Shown here: positions 8,071 to 17,496 of the stretch, piece after piece | Layout of the letters: the number at the start of each line of letters is the position of its first letter | How positions within the stretch are numbered: position 1 is the first letter of the stretch | Assembly (NCBI GenBank): GCA_009694045.1 | Contig: SHVY01000009.1 | Span: 1-64,000 of the forward strand | Length of the DNA: 64,000 nt | Direction of reading: 5' to 3' | Origin: Alphaproteobacteria bacterium | GTDB lineage: Bacteria; Pseudomonadota; Alphaproteobacteria; SP197 | The notes under the pieces: generated by a model | The model's input: only the letters and a program-made list of their open reading frames with translations | What the model was told of the DNA's origin: nothing | Databases searched by the model: none | Position numbers and translations under genes: made by a program

Positions 8071-9134
8071 TCCCGGCGCCGGGCGAGCGTCCGCAAGCCC
8101 CGGCGCAGGACGGCGCGGCTCGCCCACAGCATGATCACGGTGTACAGGGCGACGACGAGCGCGAACCACAGGGGCGTGAGATCCGGCCAGGCCAGGGCCA
8201 TGGCGCAGGGCAGGGCCACCAGCGCCAGGTAGCAGGGCAGCACCCAGACCTCGGGCAGCGAACGGCGCAGCAGATGGTGCAGATGCTGCTTGTCCGAGCT
8301 GAACGGCGAGCGGTGCGACGCGATCCGCCAGACGATGAGACGCAGACAGTCGAGCACCGGAACCAGGAACCACAGCGCCACGACATCGGCCCGGAGGCCC
8401 ACTGGATCGCGGTTGTAGGAGTAGATGGTGAGCAGCGCGATCACCATGCTGACGGCATAGGTGCCGGAATCGCCGAGGAACAGGCGGCCACGCAGGTTGA
8501 AGGCCAAGGTGATGCCGAGGGCGGCGGCGAAGGCCGCCAGGAGCGAACGCAGCTCGGGGAGGCCGTAGATCGCCAGCAGCACGGTCCAGATGAGGCAGAG
8601 CCCGAGCACCAGGCCGTTGATGCCATCGGCCATGTTCATCGCGTTCAACAGCCCGACCAGACAGAGCAGCGTGAACAGCAGCGGGAACGGGTAGAGCGCC
8701 TGGGGTAGAGTGGCGAAGCTGAACAGCAGGTCGTCCACCACGAAGAACTGCGGCGCGATATTGACGACCACGAGGGCAATCACGGTCGCGATCACGAGCC
8801 GGTACTTCGGCTTCACATGGTGCTGGTCATCGGCGAGGCCGAGGGCGAAGTACGCCGCCGCCGTGAGCGCGAGCGCCGGATAGAGCAGGTCCTCCGCCCG
8901 GTCGAGGGCGGTGGCCACGCACCAGACGACGAACGGCGCCACCACCGCGAGCCCGCCCACCAGCGGCGTCGGGTGCGGGTGCCGCTTCCTGCGACCGTCG
9001 GGATGATCGACGATGCCGATCACCCCGGCGATGGTGGACGCGTTGGCGCAGATCAGCAGCGTGACGCCGCACAGGAACACGAAGTCGATCGCGAATCGCG
9101 CCGCCGAGGCGACCACGACTTCCGTTGGCGTCAT
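8046..9134 (-). CDS. MraY/WecA-like glycosyl-1-phosphate transferase (GT4 family)
   Basis: A 362-residue integral membrane protein with about ten hydrophobic helices. It carries the family motifs in order: [10 protein letters not shown] (metal-binding aspartates), [16 protein letters not shown] and the HLHHLL histidine cluster. Members transfer a sugar-1-phosphate from a UDP-sugar to undecaprenyl phosphate, starting O-antigen, exopolysaccharide or teichoic-type glycans. No other polysaccharide gene is adjacent, so the sugar cannot be guessed. Its 3' end overlaps the convergent dehydratase. The ATG at 9134 lies just downstream of the palindromic element at 9160. Confidence 0.88.
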   Translation of the reverse strand: MTPTEVVVASAARFAIDFVFLCGVTLLICANASTIAGVIGIVDHPDGRRKRHPHPTPLVGGLAVVAPFVVWCVATALDRAEDLLYPALALTAAAYFALGLADDQHHVKPKYRLVIATVIALVVVNIAPQFFVVDDLLFSFATLPQALYPFPLLFTLLCLVGLLNAMNMADGINGLVLGLCLIWTVLLAIYGLPELRSLLAAFAAALGITLAFNLRGRLFLGDSGTYAVSMVIALLTIYSYNRDPVGLRADVVALWFLVPVLDCLRLIVWRIASHRSPFSSDKQHLHHLLRRSLPEVWVLPCYLALVALPCAMALAWPDLTPLWFALVVALYTVIMLWASRAVLRRGLRTLARRRDQTPSARP

Positions 9135-9159
9135 CGAATCATCCCGTCCCGAGGACCCC

Positions 9160-9235
9160 TAGTGTCGTGGTTTCGAAGTTCGCCCTATCACGCAGTAACC
9201 CTCGAGTGCGAACTTCGAAACCAAAAACGACACTA
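9160..9235. repeat. TAGTGTC palindromic element, copy 1 (MITE-like)
   Basis: A 76-base element bounded by TAGTGTCG and CGACACTA. Inside, 16 bases (9168-9183) pair perfectly with their inverted copy on the right side; the arms are interrupted only by a four-A bulge. The core 9191-9204 (CGCAGTAACCCTCG) recurs, inverted, in copy 2. Symmetry, size and no coding capacity fit a short non-autonomous element. Confidence 0.8.
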
Positions 9236-9250
9236 GAATCAATAATTTGC

Positions 9251-9324
9251 TAGTGTCCCATCGATTCTGAAATTCGCTCCGAGGGTTGCTGCGAGGTCGG
9301 GAGAATTTCAAAATCGGGACACTA
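9251..9324. repeat. TAGTGTC palindromic element, copy 2 in opposite orientation
   Basis: A 74-base element bounded by TAGTGTCCC and GGGACACTA, with inner arms GAAATTC and GAATTTC. Its reverse complement aligns along its whole length with copy 1, including 13 of 14 core bases (9280-9293). It starts 15 bases after copy 1. Together the two fill most of the gap between the transferase gene and the YdcF-like gene. Confidence 0.8.
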
Positions 9325-9365
9325 GCTGACACGGTTGCCGGGCGGAAGACAAGCGTCGGGAAGAG

Positions 9366-10160
9366 TTACCCATTGGGCCCCGGCCACAGATCCTCGGTCA
9401 TGCCGGCGAGACGGTAGACGATCAGGCCGAGGAGCTCGTGGACCGCGAGGTTCAGGGACTTCAACCCGCCCACGGGATCGAGGCCGACGCCTTGGTGCGC
9501 GAGCCCGCCGGTCTGGTAGTCCGTCGGGTAGGGGATGATGTCCCAGCCAACCGCCCGGAAGCACGCCACCGCGCGTGGCATGTGAAACCCGGACGTCACC
9601 ACCACCCAGGTCTCGCCGGGCTGCGGCTGGACCAGGGCCCGGGTCGCGGCGGCATTCTCGCAGGTGTTGCGGGATTCGTCCTCGAACGTCACCCGGCCAA
9701 GGGTCAGGCCCAGGCTTTCAAGGAGAGGGGCCGCCACGGCGGATTCGATCAGGGTCGGATCGAGGATGCTGGCCGAGCCGCCGCTGAACACCAGGTGCGC
9801 GTCGGGGAAGCGGCGGGCAAGGGCCAGGAACGCCGTGAAGCGGTCGGCGTAGCCGTTGAGCTGGGCGGCGTCACGCTCGACGCTGGTTTGCACGAGAATG
9901 GCGCCACCGAGCACGATGATGCCGTCGATCCGCGCGGGCAGCGGTTCGGGGTTCGGGAACCGGTCCTCGAGGACGGCGAGCAGAGCCGGCCCGATCGGCA
10001 GCACCGCGAGGGCGACGAAGAGCGCGGTGCCGGCGGTAACGAGCACCCGGCCGCCGCGCCGCCAGCGGGTCCACAGCAGGATTGCGCCAACGGCCAGCAC
10101 GAGCAGCAGCAGGGTCGCGGGATTCCCGGCGATCCAGCCGATCTTGGAGGCGACGAACAA
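9366..10160 (-). CDS. YdcF/ElyC family (DUF218) membrane protein
   Basis: About 264 residues: two N-terminal hydrophobic helices (NPATLLLLVLAVGAILLW and a second near residue 45), then a DUF218 domain. The domain has DGIIVLGGAI, VFSGGS, EDESRNTCENA and TSGFHMPRA, the pattern seen in ElyC and SanA, envelope proteins linked to peptidoglycan or undecaprenyl-carrier metabolism. The start at 10160 would be a TTG without a clear ribosome-binding site and is uncertain. It lies 12 bases after the methylmalonyl-CoA mutase gene, so co-transcription is likely. A second DUF218 protein is at 41.9 kb. Confidence 0.8.
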   Translation of the reverse strand: MFVASKIGWIAGNPATLLLLVLAVGAILLWTRWRRGGRVLVTAGTALFVALAVLPIGPALLAVLEDRFPNPEPLPARIDGIIVLGGAILVQTSVERDAAQLNGYADRFTAFLALARRFPDAHLVFSGGSASILDPTLIESAVAAPLLESLGLTLGRVTFEDESRNTCENAAATRALVQPQPGETWVVVTSGFHMPRAVACFRAVGWDIIPYPTDYQTGGLAHQGVGLDPVGGLKSLNLAVHELLGLIVYRLAGMTEDLWPGPNG

Positions 10161-10172
10161 GGGGGACCCGGC

Positions 10173-12317
10173 TTACGCCGCCTGGCGGCGGGCGACGAGG
10201 GCGAGAAGGTCGCGGGCGGCGGCCAGGATGTTGGAGCCGGGGCCGAACACCGCGGCCACCCCGGCGGCCTTGAGGAACGGGTAGTCCTGGGGCGGCACGA
10301 CGCCGCCGACCACGACCAGGATGTCGTCGGCACCCGCCGCCCCGAGAGCCGCGATCAGGGCGGGCACCAGGGTCTTGTGCCCGGCCGCCTGGGTGGAGAT
10401 GCCGACGATGTGGACATCGTTCTCCACCGCCTGGCGCGCGCACTCCTCGGGCGTCGCGAACAGCGGGCCGATATCCACATCGAAGCCCAGGTCGGCGAAG
10501 GCCGAGGCGATCACCTTGGCGCCGCGGTCGTGGCCGTCCTGGCCCAGCTTGGCGACCAGAATACGGGGCCGGCGGCCCACGCGCGCGCCGAACGCCGCGA
10601 CCTCCGCCTGCACCGCGGCGAACGCGGCATCGGCGGCATAGGCGCCACCGTAGATGCCGGTGACGGCTCGGGTCTGCGGCCGATGGCGGCCGAAGACGGT
10701 GACCAGCGCCTCGGACACCTCGCCCACCGTCGCCCGCGCCCGCATGGCGGCGACCGCCAACGCGAGCAGGTTCACCCCGCCCTTCGCCCCGGCCTCGAGC
10801 GCCGCCAGGGCCGTGGCGACCGCCCCCCCGTCGCGCGCCGCCTTGACCTCGGCGAGCCGCGCGACCTGCGATTCGCGAACCCGGGTGTTGTCGACCTCGC
10901 GGAGGGCGATCGGATCGGGCGACGGCGGGGGATAATGGTTGACGCCCACCACCGTGTCCTCGCCGCGATCGACGCGCGCCTGACGGCGGGCGGCGCTCTC
11001 CTCGATCCGCGCCTTGGGCACGCCGGCCTCGACCGCCCGGGTCATGCCGCCCAGCGCCTCGACCTCGTCGATCAGGTCCTTCGCCGCGGCGGCGAGGGCG
11101 TGGGTCAGCGCCTCGACGTAGTAGCTGCCGCCGAGGGGATCGACCACGTGGCTGACACCGGTCTCCTCGGCGAGGATCAGCTGGGTGTTGCGGGCGACCC
11201 GCGCCGCCTGGTCGGACGGCAGGGCCAGGGCCTCGTCATAGGCGTTGGTGTGCAGGCTCTGGGTGCCGCCCAGCACCGCCGCCAGGGCCTCGACGGTGGT
11301 GCGCGCCACGTTGTTGATCGGGTCCTGCTCGGTCAGGGATACGCCGCTGGTCTGGCAGTGCGTGCGCAGCATCAGCGAGCGCGGGTCCGTGGCTCCGAAG
11401 TCCCGCATGATCGCCGACCACAGCAGCCGCGCCGCGCGCAGCTTGGCGATCTCCATGAAGAAATTCATGCCAATGCCGAAGAAGAACGACAGGCGCGGGG
11501 CGAAAGCATCGACCGCGAGACCCCGGCCAAGTGCTGCGCGCACGTATTCGATCCCATCGGCCAGGGTGAAGGCCAGCTCCTGCACCGCCGTCGCCCCGGC
11601 CTCCTGCATGTGGTAGCCGGAGATCGAGATCGAGTTGAACCGCGGCATGCGCTCGGCAGTGTAGGCGATGATGTCGGCGACGATCCGCATCGAGGGCGCC
11701 GGCGGATAGATGAACGTGTTGCGGACCATGAACTCCTTGAGGATATCGTTCTGGATCGTGCCGGACAGCTTCGCCTCGGGCACGCCCTGCTCCTCCCCGG
11801 CGACGATGAACGCCGCCAGAACCGGAAGGACGGCGCCGTTCATGGTCATGGAGACCGACATCTCGCCGAGCGGGATGCCGTCGAACAGACGCTTCATGTC
11901 GAGGACCGTGTCGATCGCCACGCCCGCCTTGCCGACGTCGCCGATGACGCGGCCGTGATCCGAATCGTAGCCCCGGTGGGTGGCGAGATCGAAGGCGACC
12001 GACAGCCCCTTCTGCCCCCCGGCCAGGGCCTCGCGGTAGAACGCATTCGATTCCTCGGGCGTCGAGAACCCGGCGTACTGGCGGATCGTCCAGGGGCGGT
12101 GGGCGAACATGGTGGCCCGCACGCCGCGCAGATAGGGCGCGAAGCCCGGCAGGGAGCCCGCGCCTTCGAGCCCTTCGAGATCGGCCGCCGTGTACAGGGG
12201 CTTGACCTCAAGGCCCTCGGGCGTGGTCCAGGTCAGGGCATCCGGCGCGGTGCCGTCGATCTCCCTGGCCGCCAGCGCCTGCCAATCCGCGAGGGTCTTT
12301 TCCGGCCAGTCGGCCAC
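10173..12317 (-). CDS. scpA: Methylmalonyl-CoA mutase, single large subunit
   Basis: A 714-residue adenosylcobalamin-dependent mutase that interconverts methylmalonyl-CoA and succinyl-CoA. The N-terminal TIM-barrel part includes [25 protein letters not shown] and [11 protein letters not shown]; the C-terminal domain has the B12-binding DGHDRG (about residues 594-599, histidine ligand 596) and a VVVGG loop. The GTG at 12317 gives the usual length; a farther upstream start would run into the dioxygenase gene. In the ethylmalonyl-CoA route it carries the propionyl-CoA branch to succinyl-CoA. Propionyl-CoA carboxylase, epimerase and the MeaB chaperone are not in the window. Confidence 0.95.
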   Translation of the reverse strand: MADWPEKTLADWQALAAREIDGTAPDALTWTTPEGLEVKPLYTAADLEGLEGAGSLPGFAPYLRGVRATMFAHRPWTIRQYAGFSTPEESNAFYREALAGGQKGLSVAFDLATHRGYDSDHGRVIGDVGKAGVAIDTVLDMKRLFDGIPLGEMSVSMTMNGAVLPVLAAFIVAGEEQGVPEAKLSGTIQNDILKEFMVRNTFIYPPAPSMRIVADIIAYTAERMPRFNSISISGYHMQEAGATAVQELAFTLADGIEYVRAALGRGLAVDAFAPRLSFFFGIGMNFFMEIAKLRAARLLWSAIMRDFGATDPRSLMLRTHCQTSGVSLTEQDPINNVARTTVEALAAVLGGTQSLHTNAYDEALALPSDQAARVARNTQLILAEETGVSHVVDPLGGSYYVEALTHALAAAAKDLIDEVEALGGMTRAVEAGVPKARIEESAARRQARVDRGEDTVVGVNHYPPPSPDPIALREVDNTRVRESQVARLAEVKAARDGGAVATALAALEAGAKGGVNLLALAVAAMRARATVGEVSEALVTVFGRHRPQTRAVTGIYGGAYAADAAFAAVQAEVAAFGARVGRRPRILVAKLGQDGHDRGAKVIASAFADLGFDVDIGPLFATPEECARQAVENDVHIVGISTQAAGHKTLVPALIAALGAAGADDILVVVGGVVPPQDYPFLKAAGVAAVFGPGSNILAAARDLLALVARRQAA

Positions 12318-12327
12318 GAGCGCGATC

Positions 12328-13242
12328 CTATCTCCGATACGGCGGGCAGTATGGCGAGGCGAAGGTTGCAGGGCAATCGATGGCGGCCCCCGAACGCGGC
12401 CAGACACGGGGGAAGAGCGCACCCGCAAGGGGTTGGCCGATCACGGCCTGGAACGGGGGAAGCCGATCGCGGATGCCGTCGATGAAGCTGTAGCTGCCGG
12501 GCTGGTACACCGTGTCGTCGCCGAGCCAGCGGGTGGTGATGGCGCGGCGGCGGCGGTTCGTCGTGCGGTTGCCGGGGGCGCCGTGGATCGTGCGGGGGTG
12601 GTGGAGGATAACGTCGCCGGGCTCGGCGTCCCAGCTCACGATGTCGTAGCGCGACGGGTCGGCGTCAATGTCGGGGACGGGCGCGTCCATGGCCCGGGCC
12701 GCGTCCTTGCGGCGCTCCATGGCGTCGGCCGTGTCCTCGGTGAAGTTGGCGGGAGCGAACACGTCCGCCCAGCGGTGCGAGCCGCGCACGTAGGCGACCG
12801 CGCCGTTGTCCCGGTTCACCGCATCGAGCGGCATCCACACGGTGACGATCCGCTCGCCGCGCACCGGCCAGTACGACAGGTCCTGGTGCCACCGAGTCGG
12901 GGCCGTGGTCCCCGGCTCCTTCACGAAGAGCTGGTCGTAGAAGAACGTGGCGGTCGTGGAACCCATCGCGACGGCCGCGATCTCGGCGTGCGGTGAATCG
13001 AGGACCAGCGCCCGGAAATCCGGATCGTCCAGCCAGAGGAATTCAGCCTCGAAGAACCGGCCGGAGCCGCTGTCGGTATCGTGGAATTCGTGATGAATCC
13101 GCAGCCGCGACGGTTCCCCGAGGACCCGATCGACCGCCCGACCGATCCGCTCGACCCAATCGGGATCGATCGCCCCCGCCAGGTGAACGGCGCCGTCCTC
13201 GCGATAGGCGGCGACCTCCCGCCCGCTGAGCGGACGAAACAT
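12328..13242 (-). CDS. Phytanoyl-CoA dioxygenase family protein
   Basis: A 304-residue Fe(II)/2-oxoglutarate-dependent oxygenase of the PhyH family. The iron ligands are visible as the H-x-D pair in [10 protein letters not shown] and the distal histidine in [10 protein letters not shown], with a nearby arginine for 2-oxoglutarate. The start at 13242 ([10 protein letters not shown]) sits just after the esterase stop; longer starts read through that gene. Family members hydroxylate acyl-CoAs, ectoine, nucleosides and many secondary metabolites, so the substrate is open. It lies 10 bases before the mutase gene, which may mean a role in degrading a branched acid (inference only). Confidence 0.82.
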   Translation of the reverse strand: MFRPLSGREVAAYREDGAVHLAGAIDPDWVERIGRAVDRVLGEPSRLRIHHEFHDTDSGSGRFFEAEFLWLDDPDFRALVLDSPHAEIAAVAMGSTTATFFYDQLFVKEPGTTAPTRWHQDLSYWPVRGERIVTVWMPLDAVNRDNGAVAYVRGSHRWADVFAPANFTEDTADAMERRKDAARAMDAPVPDIDADPSRYDIVSWDAEPGDVILHHPRTIHGAPGNRTTNRRRRAITTRWLGDDTVYQPGSYSFIDGIRDRLPPFQAVIGQPLAGALFPRVWPRSGAAIDCPATFASPYCPPYRR

Positions 13243-13243
13243 C

Positions 13244-13894
13244 CTAGGCCAGGCAGGAGCGGAGGAAGGCGCCGCCGAGCGCCAAGCCTTCCTCGTCGAT
13301 GCCGTGGCCGAGCCCGGCGCACACGTGGAATTGGGCGGGAACCTCGCTCGCCGCCAGGGCAGCCATCGCTCCATTCAGCGAGTCGATCGGCACCACCTGG
13401 TCGGCATCGCCATGGACGAGCAGGATTGGCGGCTTCGACCGGATCTCCGTCGCCAGGGAGTCGCCGCCGATCATGGCGCCCGAGTAGCCGAGCACGGCTG
13501 CCGGCCGCTTGGCCCGGCGCACGCCGACGTAGAGTGCCATCATCGCGCCCTGGCTGAAGCCGACCAGGGCCACGCGATCATCGCCCAAGCCGTGGCGCCC
13601 CAGCTCCGCGTCGATGAACGCATCGATCGCGGCGCGGGCGCCGGCGGCACCCTTGGCCAGCACCGCCGGTGAGGAGTCGACGAAGCTGAACCACTGCCGC
13701 CCGAAGGGGTTCTGATCACAGGGTTCCGGTGCGTGGGGCGAGACGAAATGCGCCTCGGGCAAGACCCGCGCCCAGGACGGTGCCAGGCCGATCAGGTCGT
13801 CGCCGCTGGCGCCCCAGCCATGCAGCAGCACCACGATGGACGTGGGCTTGCCGCCCGATTGGGGCGCGGCGGTCGGCCCCGACAACAGCGCCAT
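13244..13894 (-). CDS. Carboxylesterase/phospholipase-type alpha/beta hydrolase
   Basis: A 216-residue hydrolase of the carboxylesterase II type (Pfam Abhydrolase_2). The nucleophile elbow is GFSQGAM, the acid lies in LVHGDADQVVP and the histidine in GLGHGID; HGWGASGDDL supplies the oxyanion loop. The start at 13894 gives the compact family length. No signal peptide is seen, so it is probably cytoplasmic. Relatives cleave short acyl esters or lysophospholipids; the substrate here is unknown. It is the first gene of the co-directional set with the dioxygenase, the mutase and the YdcF-like gene. Confidence 0.85.
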   Translation of the reverse strand: MALLSGPTAAPQSGGKPTSIVVLLHGWGASGDDLIGLAPSWARVLPEAHFVSPHAPEPCDQNPFGRQWFSFVDSSPAVLAKGAAGARAAIDAFIDAELGRHGLGDDRVALVGFSQGAMMALYVGVRRAKRPAAVLGYSGAMIGGDSLATEIRSKPPILLVHGDADQVVPIDSLNGAMAALAASEVPAQFHVCAGLGHGIDEEGLALGGAFLRSCLA

Positions 13895-14187
13895 GATGAT
13901 CCCCGCTCCGCGAATTTTGTCGAACTGCTTTACAGTTCTTGCGGTCCCATGACCACCTTGGGAACGGCCGTTGCCGGACACTGCCGTGTTTTCTCGGAGT
14001 TTTCCAGGGTCGCGAAGAACCTTGCACGAAAATTGCGTGAAATCATGGGACACCCCGATGATCCGGCAAAGGGATCGCGAGGATGGGTGCAGGTAACGCG
14101 GCGAACCGATATTTCGGCGCCAAGTTGCGGATTCTACCGCGCATGGTCTCGCCTGGGCGAGGTCATTGATCGTCGGGTGGGGGGCGG
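13895..14187. other. Divergent intergenic region between the esterase and a secreted-protein gene
   Basis: About 290 bases, more AT-rich than the surroundings, with no gene seen. It should hold divergent promoters. A short inverted repeat GAACTGCTTTACAGTTC lies near 13922-13938, and TTGCACGAAAATTG around 14020-14035 could supply a -35. Neither has a convincing partner, so no promoter is claimed. Confidence 0.4.
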
Positions 14188-14658
14188 ATGAACCCGGTTT
14201 GTCGGTCGACTTTACAGAAGTCACGGAGACCCTTGATGCTCGCCGTCATGGTGCTTGGTCTCGAGGTTCCGGGCGAAATGGCGGCGTCTCGGGCCGACGC
14301 GCCGGCGATCGAGGTCGTCGTCGGCGCAGGCCCGCTGGCGCCGAATGACGAGATTCGCGTCACGGTTCGCAACGTGGGTCCATCGCCAATCCGTCTGGTC
14401 GACCAGCAATCGCTGTGCGGCGTCGTCGTGCTGGAAAGGCGGACCGACGGCGATTGGCTTCAGGTCGCCGGTTGCATGGCGACGATGCCGTCACGCGCCC
14501 ACGAGTTGCCCGCGGGCCGCTGGCTGATCCTGGAGTTGCAACCGCCCCCGTACCAGAACGGAGTCTGGTCGGCTGGCACGTACCGGGTCCGATTGCCGTT
14601 CAAGCCCTGTCCCAGTGTGAGCGGATGCGTACTGAACTGCCTGCCTTCCGGACCTTGA
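14188..14658 (+). CDS. Small exported hypothetical protein
   Basis: A 156-residue protein from the ATG at 14188. The N-terminus QKSRRPLMLAVMVLGL, with basic residues then a hydrophobic stretch, looks like a signal peptide, which favours this start over an internal ATG at 14236 that has GGAG upstream. The mature part reads like a small beta-sandwich (VRNVGPSPIRLVDQQSLCG, ELQPPPYQNGVWSAGTYRVRL) as in intracellular-proteinase-inhibitor or DUF4399-like domains, but I do not recognise a family. It overlaps the next gene by 34 bases in another frame, suggesting co-expression. Two of its cysteines lie close together near the C-terminus. Confidence 0.55.
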   Translation: MNPVCRSTLQKSRRPLMLAVMVLGLEVPGEMAASRADAPAIEVVVGAGPLAPNDEIRVTVRNVGPSPIRLVDQQSLCGVVVLERRTDGDWLQVAGCMATMPSRAHELPAGRWLILELQPPPYQNGVWSAGTYRVRLPFKPCPSVSGCVLNCLPSGP

Positions 14659-16190
14659 CCACGCTTTTGGCGGTGGCGGCCGGTCTGGTCGCGGCACCGG
14701 CGAACGCGGTGCCCCTCAACGTCAACGTCAGCAATCAAACGGGAACGGCGACCAAGAGCGAGACGTCGATCGATGTCAATCCCACGGACCCGAGCAACCT
14801 GGTGATCGTCTCGCACTCGGGGGATTCCGACCAAGCCATCGATCCCGACGACTCCTTCGCCGTGTTTCAGACGTTCTGGAGCAAGGACGGCGGCGCGACC
14901 TGGAACTCGGTGCCGCTTGACGATATCGACGACGGATTCGAAAGCGACTTGAGGTTCGACCCGAGCGTCGCCTTCGACGCGGACGGCAACCTTTACGTGG
15001 CCTATGGTGTCAGCCTGGCGGCCGGAGTCGATGACATCGCCACGGACATCGACGAATCCGTGGCCCGGGCGGCCATGGTCGTCGCCCACAGTTCCGACGG
15101 AGGCGAGTCCTACGACCAGTTCACGGTGGTCGCCACCACCGCCGATACGATGGACGGACGGCCTGGCAACGACAAATGGCACCTCGCGACTGGTCCCGAC
15201 AAACTCGCCGCGAACGAGCAGGCCTTGTACATCGCCTGGACCCAGAACCTGGAGACGGAACAGAGGATCGTCCTGTCCGGCTCGTTCGACGAAGCCGCGA
15301 GTTTCTTCGCCGATCCGGTCCTGGTCAGCGACGATGTGCAGCCCGGCAAACTGTTCGCCGATCCCGCGGTCGATGCCAATGGGAACGTATTCGTCTCGTG
15401 GCACGACTTCACCAAGACGGAAGACCTCACCGTCGACAACAACCGGGTCATGGTGGACGTTTCGCAGGACAACGGCGCGACGTTCGGCGCCGACAATCTC
15501 GTGACCGAGATCAATCCGGAGTTCGCCGCCGGACTCAATGGCTTGAAGGTGCCGGTCACGGCGCAACCGACCCGCGGCGTGCATGTCGGCCCGGTGCTCG
15601 ACGCCGACCAGAGTGACGGCGCGTTCGCCAATCGCCTCTACGAGGCGTACGTGGACCTGGACGGGGAGTACGAGTTCGGGGTCAAGGAGAACACTGACAT
15701 CTTCGTCCGCTATTCCGACGACGAAGGGGCAATCTGGAGCGACCCCGTAAGAGTCAACGACGACACGACCACGAACAGCCAGTTCCTGCCGTGGATCGAC
15801 GTCGATCCGATCAAGGGCCTGGTCGGGGTGGTGTGGTACGATGCCCGCGACGACATTTTCAATGAACTCGTCGAGGTGTTCTTCTCATTCAGCCAGGACG
15901 GCGGCGACACGTTAAGCCCGAACATCCTGCTGTCGTACATCGCCTCGGGAATCAGCGGCTTCGCCAACGGCTACCTGGAGTACATCGGGCTTGCCGGCTT
16001 CGATCATGTCTTTAAACATTCTGTGTGGTCGCCGTCGGAGGGATTGTTGGCCGGCGGCGCGCCGAGCGAAAACCTCGACATCATCACCACGCATATCGAG
16101 GTGGACGAACCCTCGGCCCTGCTGCCGTGGTTTGCGGCGATCGCGACTTTCGGCGCCGGCGCGATGCGGCTCCGCCGGGCCGTCCGGTAA
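14625..16190 (+). CDS. Secreted beta-propeller protein with Asp-box (BNR/sialidase-like) repeats and PEP-CTERM-like tail
   Basis: A 521-residue exported protein. Residues 1-28 are a signal peptide ending in AAPANA. The mature protein has at least four Asp-box type turns (SKDGGATW at 86-93, then SSDGGESY, SQDNGATF and SDDEGAIW), the mark of BNR/sialidase beta-propellers. The catalytic arginines of true sialidases are not evident. The C-terminus has the layout of a PEP-CTERM sorting signal: EPSALLP, a hydrophobic helix (WFAAIATFGAGAM) and RLRRAVR. That would imply processing by an exosortase, none of which is in the window. Its first 34 bases overlap the preceding gene. Confidence 0.75.
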   Translation: MRTELPAFRTLTTLLAVAAGLVAAPANAVPLNVNVSNQTGTATKSETSIDVNPTDPSNLVIVSHSGDSDQAIDPDDSFAVFQTFWSKDGGATWNSVPLDDIDDGFESDLRFDPSVAFDADGNLYVAYGVSLAAGVDDIATDIDESVARAAMVVAHSSDGGESYDQFTVVATTADTMDGRPGNDKWHLATGPDKLAANEQALYIAWTQNLETEQRIVLSGSFDEAASFFADPVLVSDDVQPGKLFADPAVDANGNVFVSWHDFTKTEDLTVDNNRVMVDVSQDNGATFGADNLVTEINPEFAAGLNGLKVPVTAQPTRGVHVGPVLDADQSDGAFANRLYEAYVDLDGEYEFGVKENTDIFVRYSDDEGAIWSDPVRVNDDTTTNSQFLPWIDVDPIKGLVGVVWYDARDDIFNELVEVFFSFSQDGGDTLSPNILLSYIASGISGFANGYLEYIGLAGFDHVFKHSVWSPSEGLLAGGAPSENLDIITTHIEVDEPSALLPWFAAIATFGAGAMRLRRAVR

Positions 16191-16200
16191 GCAAGGACAA

Positions 16201-16227
16201 GCGGCGCGGGGCTTGACCCCGCGCCGC
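16201..16227. terminator. Strong GC hairpin after the propeller gene
   Basis: Eleven bases (16201-16211) pair perfectly with 16217-16227 around a CTTGA loop, starting 10 bases after the stop codon. There is no T-run, so it may act as an attenuating hairpin or RNA-protecting end rather than a classical intrinsic terminator. Confidence 0.6.
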
Positions 16228-16247
16228 CCGCTGCCCTAGGGAGCGGG
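16228..16247. promoter_or_regulatory. Second hairpin immediately before the gluQ start
   Basis: CCCGCT and AGCGGG flank a loop holding CCCTAGGG, ending directly against the gluQ ATG at 16249. If transcribed, it would cover the ribosome-binding region, so it could modulate gluQ translation (inference). No separate Shine-Dalgarno sequence is seen. Confidence 0.35.
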
Positions 16248-16248
16248 C

Positions 16249-17085
16249 ATGGCGTCCCGCGTCGCGGTCACCCGTTTCGCCCCGAGTCCGACCGGATACC
16301 TGCACCTAGGGCACGCGTTCGCGGCGCTTACGGCATGGTCGGCGGCGCGTGGGTCCGGTGGGCGATTTCTGCTGCGGATCGAGGACATCGACCGCAGCCG
16401 CTGTCGGTCCGTGTTCGAGGCGGCGATTCGCGATGACCTCGCCTGGCTCGGCATCGCCTGGGACGGAACCGTGTGGCACCAGTCGGAACGCCAGGACGCC
16501 TACGCCGCCGCGCTGACGGTCCTGGCGGATCGCGGCTTCACCTATCCCTGTTTCTGCACCCGCCGCGATATCGCCCAGTCGCTGTCGGCGCCGCACGGAC
16601 CCGACGGTCCGATCTACCCGGGGATCTGCCGGATGCTGGGGGCCGCGGAGCGGGATCGGCGCATCGCGCGCGGCGACGTGCACGCCCTTAGGCTCGACGT
16701 GGCAAGGGCGCTGGCCGTCGCCGGCGATCTCGCATGGACGGACCGGGAGGTCGGGTCCGTGGTCGCCCGGCCCGCGGCGGCGGGGGACATCGTGATGGCC
16801 CGCAAGGACATCGGCACGAGCTATCACCTGGCGGTGGTGGTGGACGACGCCGACCAGGGCATCACCCTGGTGACCCGGGGGGACGATCTGTTCGCGGCGA
16901 CCCACGTGCAGCGTCTACTCCAGGCACTCCTTGGTCTGCCCACTCCGGCCTACCATCACCACCGCTTGATCATGGACGAGGGTGGGGGGCGGCTCGCCAA
17001 GCGGACGCCGGGCGTCACCTTGCGCGACTTGCGCGCGGCCGGCGCGACACCCGCCGAGATCCGCTCCCGTCTAGGCTTCGTCTGA
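16249..17085 (+). CDS. gluQ: Glutamyl-Q tRNA(Asp) synthetase
   Basis: A 278-residue truncated glutamyl-tRNA synthetase paralogue that attaches glutamate to queuosine at the wobble position of tRNA-Asp. The class I signature is present: RFAPSPTGYLHLGHA (HIGH box) and LAKRT (KMSKS-like). The cysteines in CFCTRRD and YPGIC fit the zinc site of this family. It lacks the anticodon-binding domain of full GluRS, consistent with its short length. The ATG at 16249 follows two hairpins. Its last bases overlap the convergent ACT-domain gene. Confidence 0.93.
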   Translation: MASRVAVTRFAPSPTGYLHLGHAFAALTAWSAARGSGGRFLLRIEDIDRSRCRSVFEAAIRDDLAWLGIAWDGTVWHQSERQDAYAAALTVLADRGFTYPCFCTRRDIAQSLSAPHGPDGPIYPGICRMLGAAERDRRIARGDVHALRLDVARALAVAGDLAWTDREVGSVVARPAAAGDIVMARKDIGTSYHLAVVVDDADQGITLVTRGDDLFAATHVQRLLQALLGLPTPAYHHHRLIMDEGGGRLAKRTPGVTLRDLRAAGATPAEIRSRLGFV

Positions 17086-17373
17086 GCCGTAGGTCGGGTG
17101 CAGCGGCTTGTCCATCGCGCGCACCTCGACGACCCCGAGCAGGCTCGCGATCCGCGCCACCAGATTCTCGCGCTCCTCGCGGGCGAGGTCCGGCACCTCG
17201 ATGGTGAGGGCGAGCTGCGGCTCCCGCGACGTCGTCATGGCGATCAGGCGGGTCGGCATCACGTCGAGCCGCGCGAACAGCGTCACGATCCGCACCAGCG
17301 TGTGCGGGTCTGCCCGTGCGATGATCGCGAACGCCGTCGTCGGCGTCTGTTCAGCGGTCAGCTGAGCGCTCAT
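17071..17373 (-). CDS. ACT-domain protein (AHAS small-subunit-like)
   Basis: A 100-residue protein consisting of a single ACT-like fold: TAFAIIARADPHTLVRIVTLFARLDVMPTR is followed by TREPQLALTIEV, resembling the first half of acetolactate synthase regulatory subunits. ACT domains bind amino acids. It lacks the second domain of IlvH, and no ilvB is nearby, so it may be a free-standing regulator. The ATG at 17373 is used. It overlaps the gluQ 3' end by 15 bases on the opposite strand. Function is not established. Confidence 0.7.
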   Translation of the reverse strand: MSAQLTAEQTPTTAFAIIARADPHTLVRIVTLFARLDVMPTRLIAMTTSREPQLALTIEVPDLAREERENLVARIASLLGVVEVRAMDKPLHPTYGSDEA

Positions 17374-17496
17374 GGCGGCCCGTCCTGGGTTGCGCGCTTC
17401 CGGCCGAAACGCCATCCCTGGCCACGGCCCCCCGAGAGGCCTTGGGCCCCTCGCCTTAAGACTAGCTTAGGCGCAACGACCCGGCGGTGACGGCGG

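Noticed and set aside
9438-12485. A plus-strand open frame of about 1,000 codons opposite the YdcF-like and mutase genes
   Set aside because: It has Arg/Gly/His-rich antisense composition, no recognisable motifs, and lies wholly opposite genes with clear family signatures. Long antisense frames are common at this GC content.
14415-14624. Upstream extension of the propeller protein from an ATG at 14415
   Set aside because: The extension is Arg/Gly-rich, overlaps the preceding gene in another frame and would bury the signal peptide that begins at 14625.
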